Below, piece by piece: positions 26,681 to 35,424 of a stretch of DNA of 64,000 bases (the first letter of the stretch is position 1; every line of letters begins with the position of its first letter). The stretch covers positions 95,522 through 159,521 of the forward strand of contig DXCL01000026.1 in the NCBI GenBank assembly GCA_019115995.1, in the 5' to 3' direction. Below the pieces are notes generated by a model. That model made no database searches. It had not been told where the DNA came from and worked only from the letters and a program-made list of their open reading frames with translations. The position numbers and the translations under genes are program-made. Source of the stretch: Candidatus Borkfalkia avistercoris (GTDB lineage: Bacteria; Bacillota; Clostridia; Christensenellales; Borkfalkiaceae).

Positions 26681-26690
26681 GGAGGCAGAC

Positions 26691-27230
26691 ATGGCGGAAG
26701 AACGCATTTTGATGGACGCGGCGGCGATCGGAAGGACGCTCACGCGCCTTTCCCATGAGGTCGTGGAAAAGAATAAGGGGACGGACGGGCTGTGCCTTCT
26801 CGGCGTAAAAAGAAGGGGCGAGATCGTGGCAAAGCGCGTCTGTGCGCTCATAAAAAAGAGCTACGGAGAGGAGATCCCCTGCGCCGGCATCGACATCGGC
26901 ATGTACCGCGACGATCTGGTGAGCGGATATTTTGTGCCCGACGCGGAGGCGAACCGCCCCGGCTTTGCGATAGACGGCAAAAAAGTCGTGCTCTGCGACG
27001 ACGTTCTGCATACGGGCAGAACGGTGCGCGCCGCGATCGAGGCGATCTTCGACCTCGGCAGGCCCGCTTCCGTGCGCCTTTTGGTGCTTGTGGATCGCGG
27101 CGGCAGGCAGATGCCCGTCTGCGCGGATCTGGTCGGAAAAAATATCCCCACTTCGTCGAGCGAATTTATCGACGTCCGCTTTGAGGAGATCGAAGGGGAG
27201 GATTCCCTCGGGATCCGCCGCGCGGAATAA
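26691..27230 (+). CDS. pyrR: PyrR, pyr operon attenuation protein / uracil phosphoribosyltransferase
   Basis: A 179-residue phosphoribosyltransferase-fold RNA-binding regulator. The PRPP loop VVLCDDVLHTGRTVRAA is intact, as are RGGRQMP and GKNIPTSSSEFI characteristic of PyrR. Start ATG 26691, right after the attenuator and GGAGG. It senses UMP and binds the leader hairpin at 26538-26583, so it autoregulates the operon it heads. Confidence 0.95.
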   Translation: MAEERILMDAAAIGRTLTRLSHEVVEKNKGTDGLCLLGVKRRGEIVAKRVCALIKKSYGEEIPCAGIDIGMYRDDLVSGYFVPDAEANRPGFAIDGKKVVLCDDVLHTGRTVRAAIEAIFDLGRPASVRLLVLVDRGGRQMPVCADLVGKNIPTSSSEFIDVRFEEIEGEDSLGIRRAE

Positions 27231-27261
27231 ACGGCAATAAAACGGCAGGAGAGATATACAA

Positions 27262-28194
27262 ATGTTAGGAAAAGATCTGCTCGGACTGTTAGATACGCCC
27301 GCAGAGGACATCATGCTGATTCTCGATACGGCGGTCGGCATGAAAAAACTGCTCACGCAGAATCTGAAAAAGCTCCCGCATTTGCAGGGGCGAACGGTGA
27401 CGACGCTCTTTTACGAGAACAGTACGAGGACGCGCTGTTCGTTCGAGCTTGCGGCGAAATATCTGGGTGCGGGCACGGTGAACATTTCCGCTTCGTCGAG
27501 TTCTGTGCAGAAGGGCGAAACGCTCATCGACACGGGCAAAACACTCGACGCGATGAAAAATGACGTCATCGTCATTCGGCATCCGATGGGCGGTGCGCCG
27601 CGCCTGCTCGCCAAAAACGTGAAGGCGTCCGTTATAAACGGCGGCGACGGCATGAACGAGCACCCGACGCAGGCGCTGCTCGACTTTTATACCATGCGGG
27701 AAAAGTTCGGTTCCTTCAAGGGATTAAAGGTCGCCATTCTGGGAGATATCAAGCATTCGCGCGTGGCAAAGAGCAATCTGTTCGGCCTGACCAAGCTCGG
27801 CGCGGAAGTTACGATGTACTCGCCCGCGACGCTCATGCCGCAGGGCATCGATAAGATGGGCGCAAAGATTGCGCGCTCGCGCGAAGAGGCGCTTGCGGGC
27901 GCGAACGTGGTGATGGGGCTTCGCATTCAGCTCGAACGCATGCACGGCGGGCTGTTCCCGTCCCTTTCCGAATATGCAAAATATTACGGCGTTTCCGAAG
28001 AGCATCTCAAATATGCGGATAAAGACTGCATCGTCATGCACCCGGGGCCGGTCAACCGCGGCGTAGAGTTCACGACGGCGGTCATCGACGGGGAAAACAG
28101 CGAGATCAACGAGCAGGTGCTCAATGGCGTGGCGGTCAGAATGGCGCTGTTGTTCCTGCTGTGCAAAAACAAACAGGGAGGAGAAAATGCGTAA
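27262..28194 (+). CDS. pyrB: Aspartate carbamoyltransferase catalytic chain
   Basis: A 310-residue enzyme that joins carbamoyl phosphate to L-aspartate, the second step of UMP synthesis. It shows the carbamoyl-phosphate motif FYENSTRTRCSFELAAK, the VIRHPMGG loop, NGGDGMNEHPTQALLD, and the C-terminal MHPGPVNRGVE. Normal length for the catalytic trimer; no pyrI regulatory chain is nearby. Overlaps pyrC by 8 bp. Confidence 0.97.
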   Translation: MLGKDLLGLLDTPAEDIMLILDTAVGMKKLLTQNLKKLPHLQGRTVTTLFYENSTRTRCSFELAAKYLGAGTVNISASSSSVQKGETLIDTGKTLDAMKNDVIVIRHPMGGAPRLLAKNVKASVINGGDGMNEHPTQALLDFYTMREKFGSFKGLKVAILGDIKHSRVAKSNLFGLTKLGAEVTMYSPATLMPQGIDKMGAKIARSREEALAGANVVMGLRIQLERMHGGLFPSLSEYAKYYGVSEEHLKYADKDCIVMHPGPVNRGVEFTTAVIDGENSEINEQVLNGVAVRMALLFLLCKNKQGGENA

Positions 28195-29461
28195 ACTTCT
28201 CATTAAGGGCGGACAGGTCGTCTTCTCGGACGAGGTGAAAGCCGCCGATATTCTCATCGAAAACGGCAAAATTGCGAAGATCGGAAAAAACTTAAAGGCG
28301 GACGGCGCTGAAATTTTCGACGCCGCCGGGCTGACAGTGTTCCCGGGGCTGATCGATATGCACGTGCATCTCAGGGAGCCGGGGTTTGAATATAAGGAAG
28401 ACATTGCCAGCGGCAGCGCGGCGGCGGTCGCGGGCGGATTTACGCAGGTTTGCTGCATGCCGAATACCGACCCCGTATGCGACAACGCGGCGGTCGTCGG
28501 CTACATCGTTGCGCGGTCAAAAGAGGTGGGGCTGTGCAAGGTGCGTCCCATCGGCGCGATCACCAGAGGAGAGAAAGGGGAGACGCTTGCGGAGATGGGC
28601 AAGATGAAGGAGGCGGGCGCCGTTGCCGTCAGCGACGACGGGAGGCCTGTTTCCAACGCGCGCATCATGCGCCTCGCCATGGAATATGCGTCCGATTTCG
28701 GTTTGATCTGCCTGTCGCACTGCGAAGATAAAGACCTCGTGGACGGCGGAGTCGTCAACGAGGGTTACAACAGCACGCTGGCGGGGTTGAAGGGGATCCC
28801 CCGCGCCGCGGAGGAGATCATGCTGGCGCGCGAGATCATACTTGCCGAAACGCTGCATAAACGCGTACATATCTGCCACGTGTCCACGAAAGGCGGCGTA
28901 CAGCTTCTGCGCGAGGCCAAGGCGCGCGGCGTTCAGGTGACGGCGGAAACCTGCCCCCATTATTTCACTCTTACGGACGACGTGATCACTTCCTTCGACG
29001 CGAACACAAAGGTCAATCCTCCGATCAGAGAGGCGGAAGACGTGGCTGCGATCAGGGAGGGATTGCGCGACGGCACGCTCGACTGCATCGTGACCGACCA
29101 TGCGCCGCACCATGTAGACGAAAAGAATGTGGAATATAATCTCGCGGCCTTCGGCATCAGCGGCATAGAAACCTCTTTTGCGCTTTCCTATACGTATCTC
29201 GTGAAAGGCGGCGTTCTGACCCTTTGCGAACTTGCCGAACGCATGAGCGTAGCGCCCGCGCGTATCCTGCAATTGGAGGGCGGTAAGATCGCGGAAGGGG
29301 AAGTTGCCGATCTGATGATCGCCGATCTGAATGCGGAGTACGTTATCGACAGCAGAAAATTTGTTTCCAAAGGCAAGAATACGCCCTTTGACGGCACGGA
29401 AGTGTACGGAAAAGTAAAATGCACCATTGTAGACGGCGATATTAAATTTCGGGCGGAGTAA
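28187..29461 (+). CDS. pyrC: Dihydroorotase
   Basis: A 424-residue class I (long) dihydroorotase that cyclises carbamoyl-aspartate. Metal ligands are visible in DMHVHLREPG, SHCED, HICHVST and TDHAPHH. Start ATG 28187 overlaps the pyrB stop by 8 bp; the longer frame upstream is read-through into pyrB. Confidence 0.96.
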   Translation: MRKLLIKGGQVVFSDEVKAADILIENGKIAKIGKNLKADGAEIFDAAGLTVFPGLIDMHVHLREPGFEYKEDIASGSAAAVAGGFTQVCCMPNTDPVCDNAAVVGYIVARSKEVGLCKVRPIGAITRGEKGETLAEMGKMKEAGAVAVSDDGRPVSNARIMRLAMEYASDFGLICLSHCEDKDLVDGGVVNEGYNSTLAGLKGIPRAAEEIMLAREIILAETLHKRVHICHVSTKGGVQLLREAKARGVQVTAETCPHYFTLTDDVITSFDANTKVNPPIREAEDVAAIREGLRDGTLDCIVTDHAPHHVDEKNVEYNLAAFGISGIETSFALSYTYLVKGGVLTLCELAERMSVAPARILQLEGGKIAEGEVADLMIADLNAEYVIDSRKFVSKGKNTPFDGTEVYGKVKCTIVDGDIKFRAE

Positions 29462-29481
29462 GGTAATAAAGCCAAAATAAA

Positions 29482-29502
29482 AAGTACTATGTCAGAGATA
29501 AA
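29482..29502 (+). repeat. Dispersed palindromic intergenic repeat, copy 2
   Basis: AAGTACTATGTCAGAGATAA. Located between pyrC and pyrE; one mismatch in the palindrome (GAGATA for GACATA). Confidence 0.55.
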
Positions 29503-29512
29503 AGGAGTAAAA

Positions 29513-30172
29513 ATGACTTACAAACAGAAATTTATACAGTTTCTCGCGGAATGCGGCGTTTTGAAGTTCGGCACGTTCAAATTGAAGAGCGGCAGGATCG
29601 CCCCGTACTTTCTCAATGCGGGCGAATATAAAAAGGGATCGCAGGTCAAACGGCTCGGCGAGTTTTATGCCGACTGTATAGCGGAGAATAAGATCCCTGC
29701 GGACACTCTTTTCGGCCCCGCCTATAAAGGCGTTCCGCTCGCGCTTTCCGCGGCGGTCGCTCTGTACGAAAAGTACGGCATCGACGTGAATTTCTGCTTT
29801 GACAGAAAGGAAGTAAAAGATCACGGCGAGGGCGGCATGTTCGTCGGCAAACAACCCGAAGACGGGGAAAAGATCGTCATCATTGAAGACGTTATGACCA
29901 GCGGTAAGGCGCTCAAAGAGGTGCTCCCCAAACTGCGCGGCGCTGCAAATGTGAATATTGCAGGAATGGTCATCACTGTTGACAGAATGGAGAAGGCGCT
30001 CGACAGCGAAAAATCCGCTGTGCAGCAGGCGTACGAGCAGGAGGGCGTGAAAGTGTATTCCATCGTTACGATCAGGGATATCGTGGAGGCGCTCGACGCG
30101 GGCGTTATCGAAGGGAAGGAGCACGTTCCCGCGATACTCAGCTATCTTGAAGAATACGGCGCGAAATATTGA
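29513..30172 (+). CDS. pyrE: Orotate phosphoribosyltransferase
   Basis: A 219-residue enzyme converting orotate plus PRPP to OMP. PRPP loop VIIEDVMTSGKALKE, the substrate-binding FGPAYKGVPLA and the flexible loop FCFDRKEVKDHGEGG are all visible. I use ATG 29513 because AAAGGAG sits 5 bp upstream; an in-frame ATG at 29489 lies inside the repeat and lacks a ribosome site. Confidence 0.95.
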   Translation: MTYKQKFIQFLAECGVLKFGTFKLKSGRIAPYFLNAGEYKKGSQVKRLGEFYADCIAENKIPADTLFGPAYKGVPLALSAAVALYEKYGIDVNFCFDRKEVKDHGEGGMFVGKQPEDGEKIVIIEDVMTSGKALKEVLPKLRGAANVNIAGMVITVDRMEKALDSEKSAVQQAYEQEGVKVYSIVTIRDIVEALDAGVIEGKEHVPAILSYLEEYGAKY

Positions 30173-30182
30173 GGTGCAAAAA

Positions 30183-31088
30183 ATGATCGATACACTCATA
30201 GAAAAAATCGAACAAAAGAAAAACCCGACCGTAGTGGGCTTGGATACAAGTTTTGATTATCTGCCCGACGATCTGCGTGCTGGCGTACAGGATTTTAAAG
30301 GCGTTGCCGAAGCGGTCGTCGCCTTCAATAAAAAGATAGTAGACGCGGTAGCGGATATCGTGCCTGCCGTAAAGGTGCAGATCGCTTATTATGAAATGTA
30401 CGGCGTAGAGGGACTGCGTGCCTTTGCGGAGACCTGCCGTTATGCAAAGAGCAAGGGGCTGATCGTCATGACGGACGCGAAGCGCAACGACATCGGCGCG
30501 ACCGCCGAATGTTATGCAAAGGCGTATCTCGGCGAAACGACTGTGGGAGAATGCGGGTATACCGCCTTCGATTCAGACTTTTTGACCGTTAACGGCTATC
30601 TCGGTTCCGACGGGATCAAACCTTTTCTCGGCTGGATGCAAAAGAGGGACAAGGGCATTTTCGTGCTCGTGAAAACCTCCAATAAATCCAGCGGCGAATT
30701 GCAGGATTTGAAGCTCGAAAACGGCAAAACGGTTTACGAGTATATGGGCGCTCTGGTGGAGGAATGGGGCAAAGACTGTATCGGCAGATACGGCTATTCC
30801 GACGTAGGCGCGGTCGTGGGTGCCACGCACCCCGTTCAGGCGGAAATTTTGCGCAGAGAAATGCCGCACACCTTTTTCCTGATCCCCGGTTACGGCGCGC
30901 AGGGCGGCACGGCAGACGATCTGAAAGTTTGCTTCGATAAGAACGGCAGGGGCGGCATCGTTAATTCTTCGCGCGGCATTTTGTGCGCGTATAAGCAGGA
31001 AAAATATAAAGGGCTTTCATTCGATGATGCGGCGCGCAAGGCATGCGAAGATATGAAGACGGACTTAAATCGCGCAATTTTGGGCTGA
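30183..31088 (+). CDS. pyrF: Orotidine-5'-phosphate decarboxylase (long, type 2)
   Basis: A 301-residue enzyme that decarboxylates OMP to UMP. The catalytic D-x-K-x-x-D signature is in VMTDAKRNDIG, and PGYGAQGG closes the phosphate site. Length and these motifs place it in the type 2 family, longer than the about 240-residue type 1. ATG 30183 follows GAGGTG. It is separated from pyrK by a copy of the dispersed repeat. Confidence 0.95.
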   Translation: MIDTLIEKIEQKKNPTVVGLDTSFDYLPDDLRAGVQDFKGVAEAVVAFNKKIVDAVADIVPAVKVQIAYYEMYGVEGLRAFAETCRYAKSKGLIVMTDAKRNDIGATAECYAKAYLGETTVGECGYTAFDSDFLTVNGYLGSDGIKPFLGWMQKRDKGIFVLVKTSNKSSGELQDLKLENGKTVYEYMGALVEEWGKDCIGRYGYSDVGAVVGATHPVQAEILRREMPHTFFLIPGYGAQGGTADDLKVCFDKNGRGGIVNSSRGILCAYKQEKYKGLSFDDAARKACEDMKTDLNRAILG

Positions 31089-31091
31089 TTT

Positions 31092-31113
31092 AAGTACTGT
31101 GTCAGACATAATT
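31092..31113 (+). repeat. Dispersed palindromic intergenic repeat, copy 3
   Basis: AAGTACTGTGTCAGACATAA, directly after the pyrF stop. The palindrome TGTGTC-A-GACATA is complete if a G-U pair is allowed. Confidence 0.6.
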
Positions 31114-31136
31114 TATTAAAAATCAAGGTTAAAGCG

Positions 31137-31910
31137 ATGAAGGAAGTAACCGTCAGAATTTTGGAAAACAAGCCGATCGCGGCGGGCATTTATAGAATGA
31201 CGTTCGCACTGCCCGAAAAGGTCGAGGGGATCTCCTGCGGAAAATTCGTGAATATTTCGGTCGGCGACGGCGCGCATCTTTTGCGCCGCCCGATCGCCGT
31301 GTGCGAGCATACGGAAGACGCCGTTACGATCTGTTATCAGTTGAAGGGCGAGGGCACGAAGCTGATGAGCGGAAAAAAGGCGGGCGATACGCTTTCCTGC
31401 GTTCTGCCGCTCGGCAACGGGTTTTCCCTGCGCGATGAAGACAAGCGCGTCGCGCTCATAGGCGGAGGCGTCGGCGTCTTTCCGATGTATTCGGTGCTCA
31501 AAGAATATGAGGGTACAGGTAAAAAACTCTTCTCATATGTCGGGTTTCGGAACAAAGCCGCCGTCTGTTATGCGGAAGGTTTTGCCGCCCTTTCCGAAAA
31601 GGCTGAAATCGTTACCGACGACGGCAGCTTTGGTAAAAAGGCGAACGCCGTCGAAGCGTTCTTTGATGACTTTGAAAACGCGAAACCCGACGTCATATTG
31701 TCCTGCGGGCCGACGCCCATGCTGCGCGCGCTGAAAGAGGGGCTTGCCGAACGGGGAATAAACATTCCCTGTTATGTATCCCTTGAAGAGCGCATGGGGT
31801 GCGGCGTCGGCGCGTGTCTCGTCTGCGTGTGCAAAAAGAGCGGCAAAGCGGAAAACGCGCGCGTCTGCAAAGACGGCCCCGTTTTCGGGATAGGCGAGGT
31901 GGAACTGTAA
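31137..31910 (+). CDS. pyrK: Dihydroorotate dehydrogenase electron-transfer subunit
   Basis: A 257-residue FAD and 2Fe-2S protein that passes electrons from PyrD to NAD+. The FAD motif LLRRPIAV, the NAD-binding IGGGVGVFPMYSVL, and the C-terminal cluster CGVGACLVCVC...VCKDGPVF (four Cys) are visible. It forms a heterotetramer with PyrD. The pyrD start overlaps its stop (TAATG). Confidence 0.95.
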   Translation: MKEVTVRILENKPIAAGIYRMTFALPEKVEGISCGKFVNISVGDGAHLLRRPIAVCEHTEDAVTICYQLKGEGTKLMSGKKAGDTLSCVLPLGNGFSLRDEDKRVALIGGGVGVFPMYSVLKEYEGTGKKLFSYVGFRNKAAVCYAEGFAALSEKAEIVTDDGSFGKKANAVEAFFDDFENAKPDVILSCGPTPMLRALKEGLAERGINIPCYVSLEERMGCGVGACLVCVCKKSGKAENARVCKDGPVFGIGEVEL

Positions 31911-32830
31911 TGGCGAATCTTAAAGTGAACTTTTGCGGGGTGGAGATGAAAAACCCCGTCGTCGCGGCGAGCGGCACGTTCGGTTTCGGCAAGGAATTTG
32001 ATGAAATTTACGACATCGGCGTTTTGGGCGGCGTCAGCACGAAAGGACTGACGCTCGAACCCCGCCTCGGCAACCCTACGCCGCGCATCGCGGAAGGGCA
32101 CGGGGTGATTCTCAATGCGGTCGGGTTGCAAAATCCGGGCGTCGACGTCTTTTTAAAGGACGATCTGGATTTTCTGAAAAGCAAGCATATCGCTGTCATC
32201 GCGAACGTCGCGGGAAAAACGCTCGACGATTACGCGGGCATCTGTGAAAAATTGGACGGTAAGGTTGACATGATCGAGCTGAACATCTCCTGCCCCAACG
32301 TAAAGTGCGGCGGCATGGCGTTCGGCATCAAGCCCGAAAGCGTGCGCGAGGTAACGAAAGTTTCCAAAAGCGCGATGAAAAAGACGCCTCTCATGGTCAA
32401 GCTCTCTCCGAATGTGGAGAGCATCGCCGCAAACGCGGCGGCGGCGCAAAGCGGCGGGGCGGACGCGATCTCCCTTATCAACACGCTGACGGGCATGGTC
32501 GTCGACGTCGAAAGGAGAAGGCCGCTCATCGCCAACAATACCGGCGGCGTTTCCGGCGCGGGCGTCAAGCCGATCGCCGTGAGAATGGTCTGGGAAGCAT
32601 GTAATGCGGTGGATATCCCCGTCATGGGAATGGGCGGCATTGCAACGGCGGAAGACGCGCTCGAATTTATCATAGCGGGCGCGGCGGCGGTACAGGTCGG
32701 TACTGCGAATTTTACCGATACGCTTGCCATGCCGAAAATTATCGAAGGATTGAACGCATGGCTGGACGCGCGCGGCATAGCCGACATAAACGAGCTGCGC
32801 GGCACGCTCAGACTCAACGGAACAATGTGA
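31910..32830 (+). CDS. pyrD: Dihydroorotate dehydrogenase, class 1B catalytic subunit
   Basis: A 306-residue FMN enzyme oxidising dihydroorotate to orotate. Seen: VVAASGTFGFG, the active-site region ELNISCPNVKCGG with the class 1 catalytic Cys, NNTGGVSGAGVKPIA and GMGGIATAEDALEF. The presence of pyrK makes it class 1B (NAD+-dependent). Start ATG 31910 overlaps the pyrK stop by one base. Last gene of the operon; carAB are absent from the cluster. Confidence 0.96.
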   Translation: MANLKVNFCGVEMKNPVVAASGTFGFGKEFDEIYDIGVLGGVSTKGLTLEPRLGNPTPRIAEGHGVILNAVGLQNPGVDVFLKDDLDFLKSKHIAVIANVAGKTLDDYAGICEKLDGKVDMIELNISCPNVKCGGMAFGIKPESVREVTKVSKSAMKKTPLMVKLSPNVESIAANAAAAQSGGADAISLINTLTGMVVDVERRRPLIANNTGGVSGAGVKPIAVRMVWEACNAVDIPVMGMGGIATAEDALEFIIAGAAAVQVGTANFTDTLAMPKIIEGLNAWLDARGIADINELRGTLRLNGTM

Positions 32831-32840
32831 TCTCACCGAT

Positions 32841-32876
32841 AAACGCTCCGGCGCGATCTGCGTCAGAGCGTTTTGA
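32841..32876 (+). terminator. Possible terminator of the pyr operon
   Basis: Eight-bp stem AAACGCTC (32841-32848) with GAGCGTTT (32866-32873), followed by a short T tract. It overlaps the 3' end of the convergent deacetylase gene. Confidence 0.55.
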
Positions 32877-33522
32877 ATATATAACCGTTTTGTCTATAAT
32901 ACCCGATAATGAGTGGGAGCGCTTTGACCGTTTCTTTGTATCCAACACCGTCGTGCATAAGAAGAATGACGGGGGATTTTCCCTTCCCCGTTTCAACGGC
33001 ATTTTTATAGAGCCGTTCAGCGGTAAAATTTCCTTCCGCGTCGCCGACGGAGGCGTTCCAGTCGTAATAGTTGTACCCCGCGCCCGTCACGGCGTCGCGC
33101 AGGTCGGGTCGCATAAAGGAGCCTCCGGGGAAACGGTAGATCATTTTATCGTAACGCCGCAGAACTTTTCGGATCGCGGAACGGCATTCGGCAATGTCTT
33201 TTAAAAGTGCGTCCGCGTCGGCGTAGATCTCTTTATAGCAATGCGAATAGGAATGCACGCCTACCGAATGCCCCTGTGCCGCAATCCGCCGTAAAATTTC
33301 TTCTCTGCCGGAGATCTGTTTTCCTATCACAAAAAAAGTGGCGTGCACACTTTCCTTTTCGAGGACGTCGAGGACCTTCGGCGTTACGGAATCCGTCGGG
33401 CCGTCGTCAAAAGTCAGGTAGATCGCTTTGTTTTCCGTTACGGTCGCCGTGCTTTTCAGCGGCGCGGCAAATGCGCAGAGGGGGATCAGCAATAAAATGC
33501 AGATCGCCGTAAATTTCTTCAT
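32863..33522 (-). CDS. Secreted polysaccharide deacetylase (NodB domain)
   Basis: A 219-residue protein with an N-terminal signal peptide ending near FAAP, then a NodB-type deacetylase domain: LTFDDGPTDS (catalytic base and metal Asp), HSYSHCYKE (H-x3-H metal ligands), RFPGGSF and a C-terminal LLMHDG. The fold removes N- or O-acetyl groups from peptidoglycan or other GlcNAc polymers outside the cell. I chose ATG 33522; GTG 33528 would add two residues. No clear ribosome site. It converges on pyrD. Confidence 0.85.
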   Translation of the reverse strand: MKKFTAICILLLIPLCAFAAPLKSTATVTENKAIYLTFDDGPTDSVTPKVLDVLEKESVHATFFVIGKQISGREEILRRIAAQGHSVGVHSYSHCYKEIYADADALLKDIAECRSAIRKVLRRYDKMIYRFPGGSFMRPDLRDAVTGAGYNYYDWNASVGDAEGNFTAERLYKNAVETGKGKSPVILLMHDGVGYKETVKALPLIIGYYRQNGYIFKTL

Positions 33523-33602
33523 AAACACAGTTTGTACCGTTTTATTATTTTCAATCGCGGCGCGGTGCTCAAAAAAAATTGAAAAAAATTTTTAAAAAAT
33601 TC

Positions 33603-33631
33603 TTGACAAGCGGAAAAAAGTGTGTTATTCT
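33603..33631 (+). promoter_or_regulatory. Promoter of the T-box/trpB transcript
   Basis: Perfect TTGACA (33603-33608), 17-bp spacer, TATTCT (33626-33631). Confidence 0.75.
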
Positions 33632-33639
33632 GAAAAAAA

Positions 33640-33897
33640 CCGAAGAGGTAAAAGAGTAGCTTGCTACAACAGATTTACAGAGAGTCTCCGATGGTGTGAA
33701 TGAGGCAGTCTGATGCAAAGCGAATGGGTTACCGAGGGCGGGTGCGAAAGGCAACGAGTAGTGCTCGACGTGGCTTTCACGTTACAGGAAGAGGGTATGA
33801 TGGTACCTGCAACGAGGCGGCATTTTTATTTGCCGTAAATTTGGGTGGCAACACGGTTTTATTCGTCCCAAGCGAGTAGAACCGTGCTTTTTTTATG
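33640..33897 (+). promoter_or_regulatory. T-box riboswitch with a Trp (UGG) specifier
   Basis: A tRNA-sensing leader. Stem I landmarks are AGAGAG, GATGGTGTGAAT (distal loop) and the specifier loop GAA-TGG-G, with TGG (33725-33727) in the codon position. The T-box sequence GGGTGGCAACACGG (33843-33856) pairs with CGTCCC in the antiterminator. The competing terminator is ACACGGTT/AACCGTG followed by seven T (about 33851-33897). Uncharged tRNA-Trp should bind and allow read-through into trpB. Confidence 0.9.
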
Positions 33898-33931
33898 TCC
33901 GAAAAAAATTTATAAAAAGGAGAACAAAACT

Positions 33932-35314
33932 ATGGCAAAACAACCGATCCCTTACAAGATCTATCTGTCCGAAGAGGAGATCCCCAAACAGTGGTATAAC
34001 CTGAATGCGGCGATGAAAGTCAAGCATGCTCCTTTTCTGAATCCTGCAACGTTACAGCCCTGCGGAGCGGACGATCTGAAACCCGTATTTTGCGATGACT
34101 GCGTGAGTCAGGAACTCAATACGACCGATCTGTATATCGATATTCCCGAAGAAATACGCGACTTTTACAGGATGTACCGCCCGTCTCCGCTCGTGCGAGC
34201 ATATTGCCTCGAAAAGGCGCTCGGTACTCCCGCGGAAATCTATTATAAATTTGAGGGCAACAACACTTCCGGTTCGCACAAGCTCAATTCCGCGGCGGCG
34301 CAGGCATATTATGCGAAAAAGCAGGGCCTCAGATCGGTAACGACTGAAACGGGTGCGGGGCAGTGGGGCACGGCGCTTTCCATGGCGACGGCGTATTACG
34401 GGCTCGATCTTATCGTATACATGGTCAAAGTTTCCAGCGAGCAGAAACCTTACCGCAAGGAAGTGATGCGCACGTACGGGGCGGATGTCATTCCTTCTCC
34501 TTCGGATACGACGGAGGCGGGCAGGAAGATATTGAAAGAATTTCCCGGTACGGGCGGCTCTCTCGGCTGCGCCATCAGTGAAGCCGTAGAAAGGGCGGTG
34601 ACCTCCGATTCCTGCCGCTATGTTTTGGGCAGCGTGCTCGATCACGTTCTGCTGCATCAGTCGGTCATCGGCCTTGAAAGCAAGGCCGCGCTCGATAAAT
34701 ACGGCGTTACGCCTGATATCGTGATCGGCTGCGTCGGCGGCGGTTCCAATTTCGGCGGGCTCATCGCTCCCTTTATGGGGGATAAGATCGCTGGCAAAAA
34801 CGACATCGAGTTCATCGGCGTGGAACCGGCGAGCTGTCCTTCGCTTACCCGCGGCCGGTTCGTTTACGACTTCTGCGACAGCGCGAAGATCACGCCGCTC
34901 GCCAAAATGTATACGCTCGGCTGCGGCTTTATGCCCGCGCCCAACCATGCGGGAGGGCTGCGTTATCACGGCATGAGTCCGATCGTTTCCGAACTCTATC
35001 ATCAGGGGCTCATGCGCGCGGTCGCGGTGGAACAGAGCAAAGTGTTCGAGGCTGCGGAATACTTTGCGCGCACGGAGGGGATCTTGCCTGCGCCCGAGTC
35101 CAGTCACGCGATCCGGGCTGCGATCGACGAGGCGCTCAAATGTAAGGAAACGGGCAAGAAAAAGCGTATCCTCTTCGGGCTTACGGGTACGGGGTATTTC
35201 GATATGGCCGCGTATAAACAGTATAACGACGGCACGATGACGGACTACATTCCGACGGACGCCGACCTCGAAAAGGGTTTTGCAAGTATTCCCGATATTC
35301 CGCAGAATAAATAA
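33932..35314 (+). CDS. trpB: Tryptophan synthase beta chain, TrpB2-type
   Basis: A 460-residue PLP enzyme joining indole and L-serine to give tryptophan. The PLP Lys is in NTSGSHKLNSA (Lys 117), the phosphate loop is VGGGSNFGG, and SSHAIRAA lies near the C-terminus. The extended N-terminus with PLVRAYCLEKALG and the total length mark the TrpB2 branch, which often works without a TrpA partner. No trpA or other trp genes are adjacent. Start ATG 33932 with AAGGAG upstream. The Trp T-box in the leader supports the tryptophan role. Confidence 0.92.
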   Translation: MAKQPIPYKIYLSEEEIPKQWYNLNAAMKVKHAPFLNPATLQPCGADDLKPVFCDDCVSQELNTTDLYIDIPEEIRDFYRMYRPSPLVRAYCLEKALGTPAEIYYKFEGNNTSGSHKLNSAAAQAYYAKKQGLRSVTTETGAGQWGTALSMATAYYGLDLIVYMVKVSSEQKPYRKEVMRTYGADVIPSPSDTTEAGRKILKEFPGTGGSLGCAISEAVERAVTSDSCRYVLGSVLDHVLLHQSVIGLESKAALDKYGVTPDIVIGCVGGGSNFGGLIAPFMGDKIAGKNDIEFIGVEPASCPSLTRGRFVYDFCDSAKITPLAKMYTLGCGFMPAPNHAGGLRYHGMSPIVSELYHQGLMRAVAVEQSKVFEAAEYFARTEGILPAPESSHAIRAAIDEALKCKETGKKKRILFGLTGTGYFDMAAYKQYNDGTMTDYIPTDADLEKGFASIPDIPQNK

Positions 35315-35323
35315 AAAAATCCG

Positions 35324-35352
35324 TTTACAACGGAGCGAATTCATGATATAAT
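35324..35352 (+). promoter_or_regulatory. Promoter of the galK operon
   Basis: TTTACA (35324-35329), 17-bp spacer, perfect TATAAT (35347-35352), beginning 9 bp after the trpB stop. Confidence 0.75.
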
Positions 35353-35386
35353 AAACGGGAGAACGATAACTGTTCTCCCGTTTATT
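35350..35386 (+). other. Perfect 15-bp inverted repeat overlapping the galK -10 box and start site
   Basis: AATAAACGGGAGAAC (35350-35364) and GTTCTCCCGTTTATT (35372-35386), loop GATAACT. It may end trpB transcripts (a loose T-rich tail follows), serve as a repressor operator, or form a 5' cap hairpin on the galK mRNA. Confidence 0.7.
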
Positions 35387-35424
35387 ATTTATTATTATTT
35401 CAATCAGGAAAGGCTTGTAAATTT

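Noticed and set aside
29489..29512. Upstream ATG for pyrE
   Set aside because: It lies inside the dispersed repeat without a ribosome site; AAAGGAG precedes ATG 29513.
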